This document shows positions 42,606 to 51,683 of a stretch of DNA of 64,000 bases, piece after piece. How positions within the stretch are numbered: the stretch's first letter is position 1; every line of letters starts with the position of its first letter. Origin of the DNA: JAIQGF01 sp051006995 (lineage in GTDB: Bacteria; Acidobacteriota; Terriglobia; Terriglobales; Acidobacteriaceae); assembly GCA_051006995.1 (NCBI GenBank), contig JBPCSQ010000008.1, positions 62,001 through 126,000 of the forward strand. Reading direction: 5' to 3'. The notes beneath the pieces are model-generated. The model was given only the letters and a program-made list of their open reading frames with translations, had not been told where the DNA came from and ran no database searches. A program made the position numbers and the translations under genes.

Positions 42606-45275
42606 ATGGCCGATGCTCCCGTACAGCAACAGCCGCCGCCGGAATCGCTCACCGGGGCGGTGGTCGGGCGCTTCGCCGTCCGCCAGCGACTTGGCGAAGG
42701 CGGCATGGGCGAGGTCTATCTCGCCGAAGATACCAAGCTGCACCGCATGGTGGCGCTCAAGCGCATGGCGCCGCACCTCCGCTCCGACCCGCAGTACCGC
42801 ACCCTGTTTCTGAAGGAAGCCGAGCGCGTTTCGCGCTTCACCGACCCGCACATCGCGGCGCTGTACGACATTCTGGAGCACGGCGACGACGTTTTGCTCG
42901 TCATGGAGTTGGTGGAGGGGCGCAACCTGCGCGAGCGCTTGCACGAGCCCATGTCGTTGCAGCAGTTTCTCGGCGTGGCGACGCAATGCGTGCAGGCGCT
43001 GGCGGGCGCGCATTCCCGCGGCATCGTGCACTGCGACATCAAGCCGGAGAACATCATGATCACCGGCTCCGGCTCGGTGAAGATCCTGGACTTCGGGGTC
43101 GCCCGGCGAGTGGCGGGGGTGGGCACCATGAGCACCGCCCCGATCAAGGGCGTCAGCGGCACCTCGGGGTATATGGCGCCGGAGGTTGTGCTCGAGCAGG
43201 TTGCCGGCCCGCCCGCCGATGTCTTTTCTCTGGGCGCGGTGTTCTACGAGGCTCTCGCCGGCTTTCAACCCTTCCTGCGGGGCACGTTCTATGAGACGTG
43301 CGAGAGCGTCTTGCATGACGAGCCCGTTCCGCTGGACCAGATCGGCGAAACCCCGCCCGAGCTTGCCGCCATCGTTAACCGCATGCTCGCCAAAGAGCCG
43401 GCGCATCGTTACGAGAAAGCTGAAGAGCTGGTCGAGCACCTCAGGCTCGTGCCGGCCGACGAAGTCATGCTTCCCACCGGCAGCGCGCGCCAGCCGGCCG
43501 CGCCCGATGCGGCGACCATGCGCCAGACCCGCACCCGGCGTACGCTGCGCGCCCGGCCGCGCTCATTCCGGCAGCGCCGCTGGTTGATGGCGTCCACTGT
43601 GTTCCTCGTCGTCGCTGCCGTGCTGCTGTCGTTCACCGCTGTCCCCAGGAAAGTCCGGCGCTGGGCGAATACGACGATGGGAGTGAAACCGCAGCAACTC
43701 GCCATCCTTCCATTCACGGCAACCGACGCTGACCTCGCGGCCCAGGCATTCTCCGCAGGTCTCAGCGAGGCCATCAGTGCCCGGCTTGGCGGAGGCGGCG
43801 ATGAAAGCATGCAGGTGGTTCCCGCCAGCGAATTGCGCAGCCAGAAAGTGGACACGGTCGACAAGGCCCGCCAGCAGTTCGGTGTGGACCTGGTGCTCAC
43901 CGGGAGCTTGCGCGAGTCTGGCAACCTGGTGAGGGTCAGCTACAGCCTGGTGGACGCGCGTACGCGGCGGCAACTCCGCGGAGATACCCTCACGGTTCCC
44001 ACCGGAGACCCATTTGCGCTGGAAGACCAGATGATGGCCAGCCTGCTGCGCTCGCTCCAACTGGGGCCGCAACGCACCTCCGCCCACGGCACCAGCGACC
44101 CGTCTGCTTACGTTTACTACCTGCGCGGGCGTGGTTATCTGCAGGATTACACCAAGCAGGAGAACCTCGAGGCCGCCGTAACCGCCTTCAAAAGCGCGCT
44201 CGAGCAAGATCCCAATTATGCTCTCGCTTACGCGGGGCTTGGGCAGGTCTACTGGTACAAGTATCAGGAACGGCGCGACCCGAGCGAGGTGAGCAAAGCC
44301 ACCCTCGCCTGCGAACGGGCCCTGGCGATCGATCCCAAGCTGGCGCAGGCCCATATCTGTCTCGGCACCGCCGACACCAATACCGGAAAGTACGACGAAG
44401 CCATCCAGCAATTCCAGCAGGCGGTCGCAGGCGATCCCACCAATGACGACGCCGTGCGCGGTCTGGGGTTCGCGTTCGAGAAAGCGAACCGTTTCGCCGA
44501 TGCGGAAAAAACCTTCCGCGAAGCCATCCAGATGCGCCCGCATTACTGGGCCAACTACAACTTTCTCGGCGCTTTTTACTGGCGCCGCGGCCGTTACGAC
44601 GAGGCCGCGCGCGTCTTCCAGCAGGTGATCCAGATGGCGCCCGACAATTACCGCGGCTACAACAACCTTGGCGGCGTGTTCGTCATGCAGGGCAAGTACG
44701 CTGAGGCCATTCCGGTGCTGGAGCGCTCGGTAGCCATCCGCCCGCATCCTTCTTCGCTGAACAATCTCGGCAGCTCATATTTCTTTCAGCGCCGCTTCAA
44801 TGATGCGGTTCGCGCCTTTTCCCAGGCAGTTCAGTTCAACGACAAGGATTACGAACTCCGCGGAAACCTGGCCGACGCGCAGTACTGGGCGGCGGACCAG
44901 CGTCCAGCCGCGCTGGAATCCTATCGCCAGGCGATCCAATTGGCGCAGCCGCGCTTGCAGGTGAATCCCAAGGATGCCGACGTGCTGCTTGCGGTGGCCC
45001 AATATCACGCCATGCTCGGCGAGGAGCGGCCTGCGCTCGAGTACCTGGCGCGGGCGCGGGCCGCCGATCCCAAGGCCCGCGATCTGCCGCGCAACGCCGC
45101 CATCATCTATGCCCAATTTGGGGACCGCGGCCAGACCTTGGATCAACTTGAAAAATTCTTTGCCGGGGGCGGTTCGCCCGGCTACGTGCGCAGTTGGCCG
45201 AATTTTGATAGCCTCAACGGCGACCCGCGTTACCAGCAATTGATGAAATCCGCCGATGCGGTGCAAGTGCATTGA
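42606..45275 (+). CDS. Ser/Thr protein kinase with TPR array
   Basis: 889 residues. The kinase domain (20-~280) has a Gly loop LGEGGMGEVY, Lys52 in VALK, catalytic HCDIKPEN (Asp144; the usual Arg of HRD is Cys) and DFG (162-164). A transmembrane helix lies at ~325-343. It is followed by a FlgO-like domain (~355-490; LAILPFTATDADLAAQAFSA) and about ten TPR repeats. The kinase faces the cytoplasm and the TPR part the periplasm, like the layout of the HTH-TPR protein at 30507. The replaced Arg suggests activation that does not depend on loop phosphorylation. Confidence 0.9.
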   Translation: MADAPVQQQPPPESLTGAVVGRFAVRQRLGEGGMGEVYLAEDTKLHRMVALKRMAPHLRSDPQYRTLFLKEAERVSRFTDPHIAALYDILEHGDDVLLVMELVEGRNLRERLHEPMSLQQFLGVATQCVQALAGAHSRGIVHCDIKPENIMITGSGSVKILDFGVARRVAGVGTMSTAPIKGVSGTSGYMAPEVVLEQVAGPPADVFSLGAVFYEALAGFQPFLRGTFYETCESVLHDEPVPLDQIGETPPELAAIVNRMLAKEPAHRYEKAEELVEHLRLVPADEVMLPTGSARQPAAPDAATMRQTRTRRTLRARPRSFRQRRWLMASTVFLVVAAVLLSFTAVPRKVRRWANTTMGVKPQQLAILPFTATDADLAAQAFSAGLSEAISARLGGGGDESMQVVPASELRSQKVDTVDKARQQFGVDLVLTGSLRESGNLVRVSYSLVDARTRRQLRGDTLTVPTGDPFALEDQMMASLLRSLQLGPQRTSAHGTSDPSAYVYYLRGRGYLQDYTKQENLEAAVTAFKSALEQDPNYALAYAGLGQVYWYKYQERRDPSEVSKATLACERALAIDPKLAQAHICLGTADTNTGKYDEAIQQFQQAVAGDPTNDDAVRGLGFAFEKANRFADAEKTFREAIQMRPHYWANYNFLGAFYWRRGRYDEAARVFQQVIQMAPDNYRGYNNLGGVFVMQGKYAEAIPVLERSVAIRPHPSSLNNLGSSYFFQRRFNDAVRAFSQAVQFNDKDYELRGNLADAQYWAADQRPAALESYRQAIQLAQPRLQVNPKDADVLLAVAQYHAMLGEERPALEYLARARAADPKARDLPRNAAIIYAQFGDRGQTLDQLEKFFAGGGSPGYVRSWPNFDSLNGDPRYQQLMKSADAVQVH

Positions 45276-45343
45276 CGACCGCGCTCGGCCGGTCCGATCC
45301 CCGGCGGGACCCTTGATTCCGAACGATGGAGAGAGGAAACGCT

Positions 45344-45661
45344 ATGCCCAACGACAAGTCTGTTCAGATCTCAGCCAATGGCAACCAGCTGGCAGTGAAC
45401 AATAGCAGCGTCAGCATCAGCAAGAGCAACGCCGACCAGGTCAAGTGGACCAGCAGCGTGCCCAATGTCACCGTAACCGTTAGTTTCGACAAAGGTCAGG
45501 GCTCGCCGTTTAACAATTCCAGCTTCAGCGTAGACACAACCGGGACGACACCGTCCGGGCCGGTCAAGAGCGGAGCCAATGCTGGTGGCGCCAGCTACGG
45601 GTACTCCCTCTCTGCGCCCGGATTTACCAAGCTCGACCCCACCGTGATTGTGGACAACTGA
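45344..45661 (+). CDS. Hypothetical beta-rich protein
   Basis: 105 residues, rich in Ser, Asn, Thr and Val, with alternating short strands (VKWTSSVPNVTVTVSFDKGQ) that suggest an Ig-like or cupredoxin-like sandwich. It has no signal peptide. GAGAGG precedes the ATG. A Gly/Ala/Ser stretch near the end (GANAGGASYGYSLS) is typical of this class. It follows the kinase gene by ~70 bases in the same direction and its stop is about 107 bases before the chosen bshC start. Function unknown. Confidence 0.55.
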   Translation: MPNDKSVQISANGNQLAVNNSSVSISKSNADQVKWTSSVPNVTVTVSFDKGQGSPFNNSSFSVDTTGTTPSGPVKSGANAGGASYGYSLSAPGFTKLDPTVIVDN

Positions 45662-45719
45662 ACGGAGGAGCCCCGTCCTGGCCTACGTGGGCCGGGACGG
45701 GATCCCTCGTTACCTTCTG

Positions 45720-45725
45720 TACAAT
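45720..45725 (+). promoter_or_regulatory. Possible -10 box for bshC
   Basis: TGTACAATGGG resembles the sequence before the porin gene (GGTACAATGGG at 18522). It lies 43 bases before the chosen bshC GTG. No -35 is evident. Confidence 0.3.
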
Positions 45726-45767
45726 GGGATTTTGGAACCTCCGCTCACCGCCGCTCATCCAACGCCC

Positions 45768-47372
45768 GTGCCCGGCGACTGTCTTTCCTTTCTCGACATC
45801 CCGCACACCTCGCAGTTGTTCCGCGATTGTCTTTACGATTTCGCGAAGGTAAGCCAGTTTTATCCCCATAATCCCCGGCAGCGTGATTGGATTCCGCAGG
45901 TAGCCGCCTCCATCAAGTACGACGACCAGCGCCGGAGCCGCGTCGCCGACGTCCTCGAGCGGCAGAACCGCGCATTCGGCGCAGGAGCAGAGGTCCTTTC
46001 CAGCATCGGACGCCTGCGCGCTGGCGCCACCTGCGCGGTGACCGGGCAACAGGTCACGTTGTTCGGTGGGCCGCTGTTCTCCCTGCTGAAGGCGGTTTCC
46101 GCCATCCGTCTCGCCGAAGAAGCGCGCGCGCAAGGCGTGGACTGTATTCCGGTGTTCTGGCTGGCCACCGAAGACCACGATCTCGCCGAGGTCAATCACG
46201 CCGGCCTGCTCACCTCCGAAGGCAAGCTGGAGACGGTTTCGACTGAGTCGCATGGACCGGAAAATGCTCCCATCAGCGATGTCCGGCTCGGTCCCGAAAT
46301 CAACACGGCCGTGAGCCGTGCCACGGGGCTGCTCGGTGACAACGAAGCCGCGGACCTGATCCGCGACTGCTATCGGCCGGGCGAGACCCTGGGCAGCGCT
46401 TTCGCCAAGCTGTTTGCCAAGCTGTTCGCTCGCTGGGGAGTGGTGCTGCTCGACGCTTCGGATCCGGAAGTGCACCAGGTGGCGCAGCCGGTCTATCGCG
46501 CCGCCGTGATCGGAGCCGAGGAAATTGATAACGCGCTGCTCGCTCGCGGCAAGGAGCTTCGCGCCGCCGGCTACCACGAGCAGGTGAAGGTCACGCCTTC
46601 CAGCACGTTGCTATTCGAACAGCGAAATGGCGCGCGCGAGGTCATTCATCGCGTAGACGGCGGATTTCTGGTCGGACGCGACCGCATTTCGCAGGCCGGC
46701 CTGCTGCAGCAGATTGCCTCGGAACCGCGGCGCTTTAGCGCCAATGTCCTGTTGCGTCCTGTCGTGCAGGACTTCATTCTTCCGACGATTGCCTACACCG
46801 GAGGACCGGCCGAAGTCGCCTACTTCGCGCAAGCGGGCGTGGTCTATGAGGAAGTGCTCGGCCGGGTTACACCGGCCCTGCCGCGCTTCAGCGCGACCCT
46901 GCTCGATGCCCGCGCGCAGCGCCTGCTCACGAAATACCGCATCGCGCTGCCGGACCTGTTTCATGGGCAGGAAGCGGTGCGCGATCTTCTCGCGTTGCGC
47001 AGCATTCCCGCCGAGGTGCAGGAATCGTTCCGCCAGGGTGAGGGTGCCGTCTCCGATTCGCTGGATTCCATCCGACGGTCGTTGCAGGCATTGGATCCGA
47101 CGCTGGTCGAGGCCGCCGGGCGAGCCGGCTCCAAGATGCTCTACCAACTCCGCCGTCTGGCGGGACGCGCCGCCAAGGCCGAACTGCGCAAATCCGCCGA
47201 GGTTGGCCAGCACGCCGAGTGGCTCAGCAACGTTCTGTTTCCCAACAAGAACCTGCAGGAGCGAGAAGTTGCCGGCATCTGCTTCCTGGCGCGTCACGGT
47301 CTCGATCTGCTGCCGACGCTGCACCGTTCCGCCGCCTCAGGCTGCCCCGACCACCAGGTGATTTCCATTTAA
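45768..47372 (+). CDS. bshC: Bacillithiol synthesis enzyme BshC
   Basis: 534 residues from a GTG start, close to the 539 of Bacillus subtilis BshC; upstream in-frame codons exist but would make the protein 40 residues too long. Motifs: FLDIPHTSQLFRDCLYDFAK, the Rossmann-like ATCAVTGQQVTLFGGPLFSL followed by FWLATEDHDLAEV, and a C-terminal coiled coil. BshC joins cysteine to glucosaminyl-malate, the last step in making bacillithiol, a cytoplasmic thiol. BshA and BshB are not in the window. A small tandem duplication (AKLF twice) is visible mid-protein. Confidence 0.88.
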   Translation: MPGDCLSFLDIPHTSQLFRDCLYDFAKVSQFYPHNPRQRDWIPQVAASIKYDDQRRSRVADVLERQNRAFGAGAEVLSSIGRLRAGATCAVTGQQVTLFGGPLFSLLKAVSAIRLAEEARAQGVDCIPVFWLATEDHDLAEVNHAGLLTSEGKLETVSTESHGPENAPISDVRLGPEINTAVSRATGLLGDNEAADLIRDCYRPGETLGSAFAKLFAKLFARWGVVLLDASDPEVHQVAQPVYRAAVIGAEEIDNALLARGKELRAAGYHEQVKVTPSSTLLFEQRNGAREVIHRVDGGFLVGRDRISQAGLLQQIASEPRRFSANVLLRPVVQDFILPTIAYTGGPAEVAYFAQAGVVYEEVLGRVTPALPRFSATLLDARAQRLLTKYRIALPDLFHGQEAVRDLLALRSIPAEVQESFRQGEGAVSDSLDSIRRSLQALDPTLVEAAGRAGSKMLYQLRRLAGRAAKAELRKSAEVGQHAEWLSNVLFPNKNLQEREVAGICFLARHGLDLLPTLHRSAASGCPDHQVISI

Positions 47373-47435
47373 GAATGCAGAAAACAATGCAAGGGAGACG
47401 ACAAGCCGTACTGCCGGCAACCGGTTACGGACTAG

Positions 47436-47471
47436 AAATTCTGCATTCTTAATTCCTCATTCTGCATTCCT
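47436..47471. repeat. Heptad repeat downstream of bshC
   Basis: TTCTGCA, TTCTTAA, TTCCTCA, TTCTGCA, TTCC: five 7-bp units. An inverted relative (GAATGCAGAAAACAATGC) lies at 47374-47391, directly after the bshC stop. Confidence 0.75.
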
Positions 47472-47485
47472 GCTATGATTTGCCC

Positions 47486-47803
47486 ATGGCCAAACATGGT
47501 GCCAAGCCCGCGTCCGCCTTCGATGTCACTTGTCCGTGCTGCGGCGCGGTGCTGAAGGTAGATTCCGCTACCCAGGCGGTGATTGCGCACACGGCCCCGG
47601 TGCGGCCCAAGATGTTCGCCGATTTCGAAGAGGCCGCGCGCGCCATGAAGGACCAGGAGAGCCGCAAGGAATCGCTCTTCCAGCAATCCGTGCAGGCGGA
47701 AAAGAACAAGGCAGACTTGCTGGAAAAGAAGTTCCAGGAAGCCATGAAGCGCGCCAAGGAAGCTCCCGACACGCCCCGAATCCGCGATTTCGATCTGGAT
47801 TAG
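47486..47803 (+). CDS. Small zinc-knuckle coiled-coil protein
   Basis: 105 residues. A single CPCC pair near the start (VTCPCCGAVLKVDSATQAVI) is followed by a helical, charged C-terminal half (FQQSVQAEKNKADLLEKKFQ) that predicts a coiled coil. ATG is preferred to the TTG two codons before. One CxxC can complete a zinc site by dimerisation. The family is unidentified. Confidence 0.65.
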   Translation: MAKHGAKPASAFDVTCPCCGAVLKVDSATQAVIAHTAPVRPKMFADFEEAARAMKDQESRKESLFQQSVQAEKNKADLLEKKFQEAMKRAKEAPDTPRIRDFDLD

Positions 47804-47823
47804 CTCTTTGGAGGAATGTGTAG

Positions 47824-47843
47824 CCCGGCCGCCCCCGGCCGGG
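47824..47843 (+). terminator. GC hairpin, repeat or terminator
   Basis: CCCGGCC/GGCCGGG stem, then TTTGTG. It lies between the coiled-coil gene and the GDPD gene, ten bases before the latter's start, so it may also affect that gene's translation. Confidence 0.45.
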
Positions 47844-47853
47844 TTTGTGCTTT

Positions 47854-48522
47854 ATGAGCAGGTTGAACGAAACCGCGCGCCCGCTCCTGCTCGGCCATCG
47901 AGGCGCGCGCCGCTACGCTCCCGAGAACACGCTCGAAGCGTTCGAACTGGCGCTCGGACACGGGTGCGATGGATTCGAATTCGACGTACGGCTCACTGCC
48001 GACAACCGCTGCATCGTCTGCCATGACGCGCGCCTCGGCGGACATGTGGTCTCGCGTAGCCGGTACGATCGCCTGCCGGCAGCGCCTTGTCTCCCGGACG
48101 TGCTGGCTGCATTCGCGGACCGCGCGTTTCTCGACATCGAACTGAAAGTCACGGGCCTTGAAACGGATGTTACGGAGGCACTCCGCTCGAACCCGCCGCG
48201 GCGCGGCTTCTGCGTGTCTTCATTCCTTCCTGCGATCCTAATCCGCCTGCACGACCTCGATAACACTCTGCCGCTGGGGCTGATCTGTAACACTGGCCGC
48301 CAACTTGCCCGATGGCGCGCGCTGCCTGTCCAATCTGTTTTTCTGGAATGCGGGCTCGCCTTGGCTGACGTCGTCGGTGAGCTCCACGCGGCGGGAAAGA
48401 ATGTCTACGTGTGGACGGTCAACCCGGAGCGCCAGATGCGCCAGTTTGCTGAACTGGGCGTCGAGGGAATTATTTCTGACGATACGAAGCTGCTGGCTCG
48501 AACGCTTTCCCAATGGCACTGA
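47854..48522 (+). CDS. Glycerophosphodiester phosphodiesterase
   Basis: 222 residues. GDPD signature: LLGHRGARRYAPENTLEAFE, CDGFEFDVRLTADN and VCHDARLGG give the catalytic His pair and metal-binding Glu/Asp; later LDIELKV and the terminal GVEGIISDDTKLL complete the TIM barrel. It splits glycerophosphodiesters into glycerol-3-phosphate and an alcohol, and lacks a signal peptide. It converges with glpD, which uses the product. The protein is slightly shorter than average for the family. Confidence 0.9.
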   Translation: MSRLNETARPLLLGHRGARRYAPENTLEAFELALGHGCDGFEFDVRLTADNRCIVCHDARLGGHVVSRSRYDRLPAAPCLPDVLAAFADRAFLDIELKVTGLETDVTEALRSNPPRRGFCVSSFLPAILIRLHDLDNTLPLGLICNTGRQLARWRALPVQSVFLECGLALADVVGELHAAGKNVYVWTVNPERQMRQFAELGVEGIISDDTKLLARTLSQWH

Positions 48523-48551
48523 GTCGAGAAAAAAAGTGCTCGGTCGTGAAC

Positions 48552-50186
48552 TTATGCGGCTGAGAGTTTTTCCACGATTGGCTTAATCAAAAATCGGGAC
48601 TGCTCCAGTTCAAACTGTTCGACTTGCTCTCCAGTCTTTTTCTCACTCCAGCCGATCGCGTCTGCGATCCGTCCGGCCGCCTGGCGAGTGCAATGCTTCG
48701 TCCAGCACTGCCCGAAGGCCACCGGCACGCGTCGCAACAGCACATCGGCGAGTGTGGCCGCGCATTCGTTCCGCAGCGCGTATACGGCCTCGGCCACCAC
48801 GTGCTCGCTGTGGTCACAGAGCGGCAGTCGCATACGCCGGTCACTGCGCGCCAGTCGCGCGATCTCGCCGGCGCTTCTCCCAAACCAGCCGACCATGGCG
48901 CGCGCCTGCCCTGGGCTCAGCCCGCCCATTTGCTGCAGGTAAAGCGTGCAGCGGTCGACCGTGTCGCCGATGGCCATTTCGTTGGCAAAGCCGTGCAGCA
49001 GCGGTTCTTCAACATGAATTCCCATGCGGCGCGCGCATTGGCGGCCCAGTGCCGCCGCGGTCGTGAGCTTCCCCCCGATGACGGAGATCATGCCGGCCGC
49101 GCCATCACCGCCGTGTTCCCGCAGCAAGTGCCGCCGCCTGATCGCCGACGGCGCTTTCTCCGGGTCGTAGGGCAGCGGCCGCACACCGGCAAAGCTGTAC
49201 CTTATACAGTCGCAGCGCAGGCGCGCGGCAGGGAAGAGCCGGCGGAACGACGCCATGAGGTATTCGATCTCTGCGCCGCTTGGCTGCGTGCCGCCTGGAT
49301 CACCGGAATCCGAGATCTCGGTCGTGCCTAGCAGCAGTTGTCCGTTCCACGGGATCAAGAAGATGGGCCGTCCGTCGGTCGCCTCCGCGTACACGGCGCT
49401 TTCCGGCGCGCCCGCGAAGCGCGGCAGCACGAGATGGGAGCCGCGCACACCGCCGATCATCGGGCGCTCGGCGCTGATCTTCGACTCGCTGACAACCTGG
49501 TCGGCCCACGGACCGGTGGCGTTTACCACCCAGCGCGCAGCAACGCGATATTCCATGCCATCCAGCGAGTCCCGCAGCAACACACCGCGAACGTGCCCAT
49601 TGGCCGTCTCGACTCGGAGTACCCGAGTGTAGTTGCGGGCCTCGGCGCCGGCCGCGACGGCCTCGTTCAGCCACTCGGCTACCAGGCGTTCGGGAAACTC
49701 ACATTGCGCGTCGTCGTAATGAAAGACGCGGAGCACGTCTGTGCCGCCGCGGTCGAGCAACCGTTCGAGCGACGAAACGTCCTTCGCTGACCCTTTCGTT
49801 GGCAGCGCATGATTTCCCAGCCTGCGGTACAGCCACAGCCCGAAGCGGACTTCCAGCGCGCTGCGGCGACCGGGCGGCAACGCCAGGAGGAAGTGTAATG
49901 GCCGGATCAGATGCGGATGTCGCTGCCGCAGTCGCTCGCGCTCGCGCAACGATTCGCGGACGAGCGCAATCTCGCCGTGCTCCAGATAGCGCAAACCGCC
50001 GTGGATGATTCGCGTGGAGCGGCTGGTTGTGCCGGAGCAAAAATCGTGTTGCTCAAGCAGCAGCGTGCGCCGTCCGGTTCTGGCGCACTCGCGCGCGATG
50101 GCAACCCCATTGATTCCGCCGCCGATGACGGCGACGTCGAAAAATTCGCCGTCCAGCGGACGCCGTTGATGCTCAGGACCCCACAC
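48552..50186 (-). CDS. glpD: Glycerol-3-phosphate dehydrogenase
   Basis: 544 residues. FAD-binding FFDVAVIGGGINGVAIAREC is at the N-terminus, followed by the GlpD signature FCSGTTSRSTRIIHGGLRYL and the GVRPLPYD block, with a C-terminal DAO_C helical domain. It oxidises glycerol-3-phosphate to dihydroxyacetone phosphate at the membrane, passing electrons to quinone. Next to the GDPD gene it forms a small lipid-turnover pair, transcribed convergently. Confidence 0.93.
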   Translation of the reverse strand: MWGPEHQRRPLDGEFFDVAVIGGGINGVAIARECARTGRRTLLLEQHDFCSGTTSRSTRIIHGGLRYLEHGEIALVRESLRERERLRQRHPHLIRPLHFLLALPPGRRSALEVRFGLWLYRRLGNHALPTKGSAKDVSSLERLLDRGGTDVLRVFHYDDAQCEFPERLVAEWLNEAVAAGAEARNYTRVLRVETANGHVRGVLLRDSLDGMEYRVAARWVVNATGPWADQVVSESKISAERPMIGGVRGSHLVLPRFAGAPESAVYAEATDGRPIFLIPWNGQLLLGTTEISDSGDPGGTQPSGAEIEYLMASFRRLFPAARLRCDCIRYSFAGVRPLPYDPEKAPSAIRRRHLLREHGGDGAAGMISVIGGKLTTAAALGRQCARRMGIHVEEPLLHGFANEMAIGDTVDRCTLYLQQMGGLSPGQARAMVGWFGRSAGEIARLARSDRRMRLPLCDHSEHVVAEAVYALRNECAATLADVLLRRVPVAFGQCWTKHCTRQAAGRIADAIGWSEKKTGEQVEQFELEQSRFLIKPIVEKLSAA

Positions 50187-50239
50187 CTGAGCAGATTAGA
50201 TGCTGGGACGAACACACGCGCCAAGAGCGGGCTGCACGC

Positions 50240-51652
50240 TTATTTGGCAGCCACAGCCTCCACTTTTTCCTCTTCCTGTTGGTGCTCGCGCTTCAGGCGG
50301 CGCAGGATCGAGGTCGGATGAATCCCCAAAATTCGCGCGGCCTGCGCCTTGTTGTTGCCGGTGAGCGCCAGCACCTCGTGGATGTAGCGCTCCTCCAACT
50401 CGTAGAGCGTGACCCACTGCTGGCCGGTGGGCGACAAATCCATGTGAGAGGCGGGCTCCGGTACCTGGGGCTCGAAGTGATCGCGGATTTCTTCCGGCAG
50501 AGCGCCGGCATCAATATCGCCCTCGCCCGCCAGGATCATGGTGCGCTCTATGGCATTTTTGAGCTCGCGGATATTTCCCGGCCAAGGATATCGCGTCATC
50601 AACTCGGCCGCGCCCGGAGTGAACCCGGTGAAATTCTTCTTCAACTCCTTGTTGAAGCGCTCGACCATGCTGAGGGCCAGGGGCAGAATGTCTTCGCGGC
50701 GTTCGCGCAATGGCGGCAGCATGATAGGCAGAACGTTCAGCCGGTAAAACAAGTCTTCCCGGAACTGCCCGCGCGCGACCGCTTCCTTCAGATCAGTGTT
50801 GGTGGCGGCAATCATGCGCACGTCCACCTTGATGGGCCGGGTTCCACCCAGCCGCATGAAGGTGCCTTCCTCGAGAACGCGCAACACTTTTGCCTGCACA
50901 TTGGCGGTCATGTTGCCAATCTCATCCAGAAACACGGTACCGCCCTGGGCACGCTCTAACAGGCCTTCCTTGCGGCGACGGGCGTCGGTGAACGCTCCCG
51001 GCTCGTACCCGAACAACTCGCTTTCCAGCAGCGCGTCCGGCAGGGCCGCGCAGTTCAGTTCCACCAGCGGCATCTGCGCCCGCGGGCTGTTGTAGTGCAG
51101 CGCTTTGGCCAGGACGCCTTTTCCGGTGCCGCTCTCGCCCTGGATGAGGATGGTGGTGTGGTCCGACTGAGCCGCCTTCTGGCAAATGTCCAGTACGTGG
51201 CGCATCGCCGGGCTCTCGGTCTTTACCAACCCTAAGTCGTATCGGCCCTTGGCGATCTCCACCGTGTCGCGGACGCGGACGCGCAGCGCCAGCATCTCGG
51301 AGGCGCGGCCCATGGTGTTCACCATGTCGGCGATATGGAACGGCTTGATCAGGTAGTCGTAGGCACCCAGCTTCATCGCCTCGACCGCGCGGTCCACCAG
51401 GTGGTAGGCGCTCATCATCACCACAATCGTGCTCGGACTTTGCTTCTTGATCTGGCGCAGCACCTCGATGCCGTCAATGCCGGGCAGCACCACATCCAGC
51501 ATGCACAGGTCGGGACGCTCGCGCGCGAACGTCTCCAGCGCCTCCTCGCCGGTGGTGGCGAGCAAGACCTCAAAACCTTCGTCACGCAGCGCACGTGAAA
51601 TTGTGCGCAGCGTCAGCGCTTCATCGTCGAGTACAAGAATTGAATAGGCCAT
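50240..51652 (-). CDS. Sigma-54 response regulator (NtrC type)
   Basis: 470 residues. Receiver domain (1-~120) with the acidic pair LVLDDE and acceptor Asp in LCMLDVVLPGIDG. AAA+ domain with Walker A GESGTGKGVLAKAL, the sigma-54 contact loop GAFTDA, and Walker B GGTVFLDEIGN. Fis-type HTH at the end (ALTGNNKAQAARILGI). It activates sigma-54 promoters when phosphorylated by the kinase encoded just upstream (51684-52781). Confidence 0.93.
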   Translation of the reverse strand: MAYSILVLDDEALTLRTISRALRDEGFEVLLATTGEEALETFARERPDLCMLDVVLPGIDGIEVLRQIKKQSPSTIVVMMSAYHLVDRAVEAMKLGAYDYLIKPFHIADMVNTMGRASEMLALRVRVRDTVEIAKGRYDLGLVKTESPAMRHVLDICQKAAQSDHTTILIQGESGTGKGVLAKALHYNSPRAQMPLVELNCAALPDALLESELFGYEPGAFTDARRRKEGLLERAQGGTVFLDEIGNMTANVQAKVLRVLEEGTFMRLGGTRPIKVDVRMIAATNTDLKEAVARGQFREDLFYRLNVLPIMLPPLRERREDILPLALSMVERFNKELKKNFTGFTPGAAELMTRYPWPGNIRELKNAIERTMILAGEGDIDAGALPEEIRDHFEPQVPEPASHMDLSPTGQQWVTLYELEERYIHEVLALTGNNKAQAARILGIHPTSILRRLKREHQQEEEKVEAVAAK

Positions 51653-51683
51653 AACTATGTCTCTGATCCCGCCATGACCCGAT

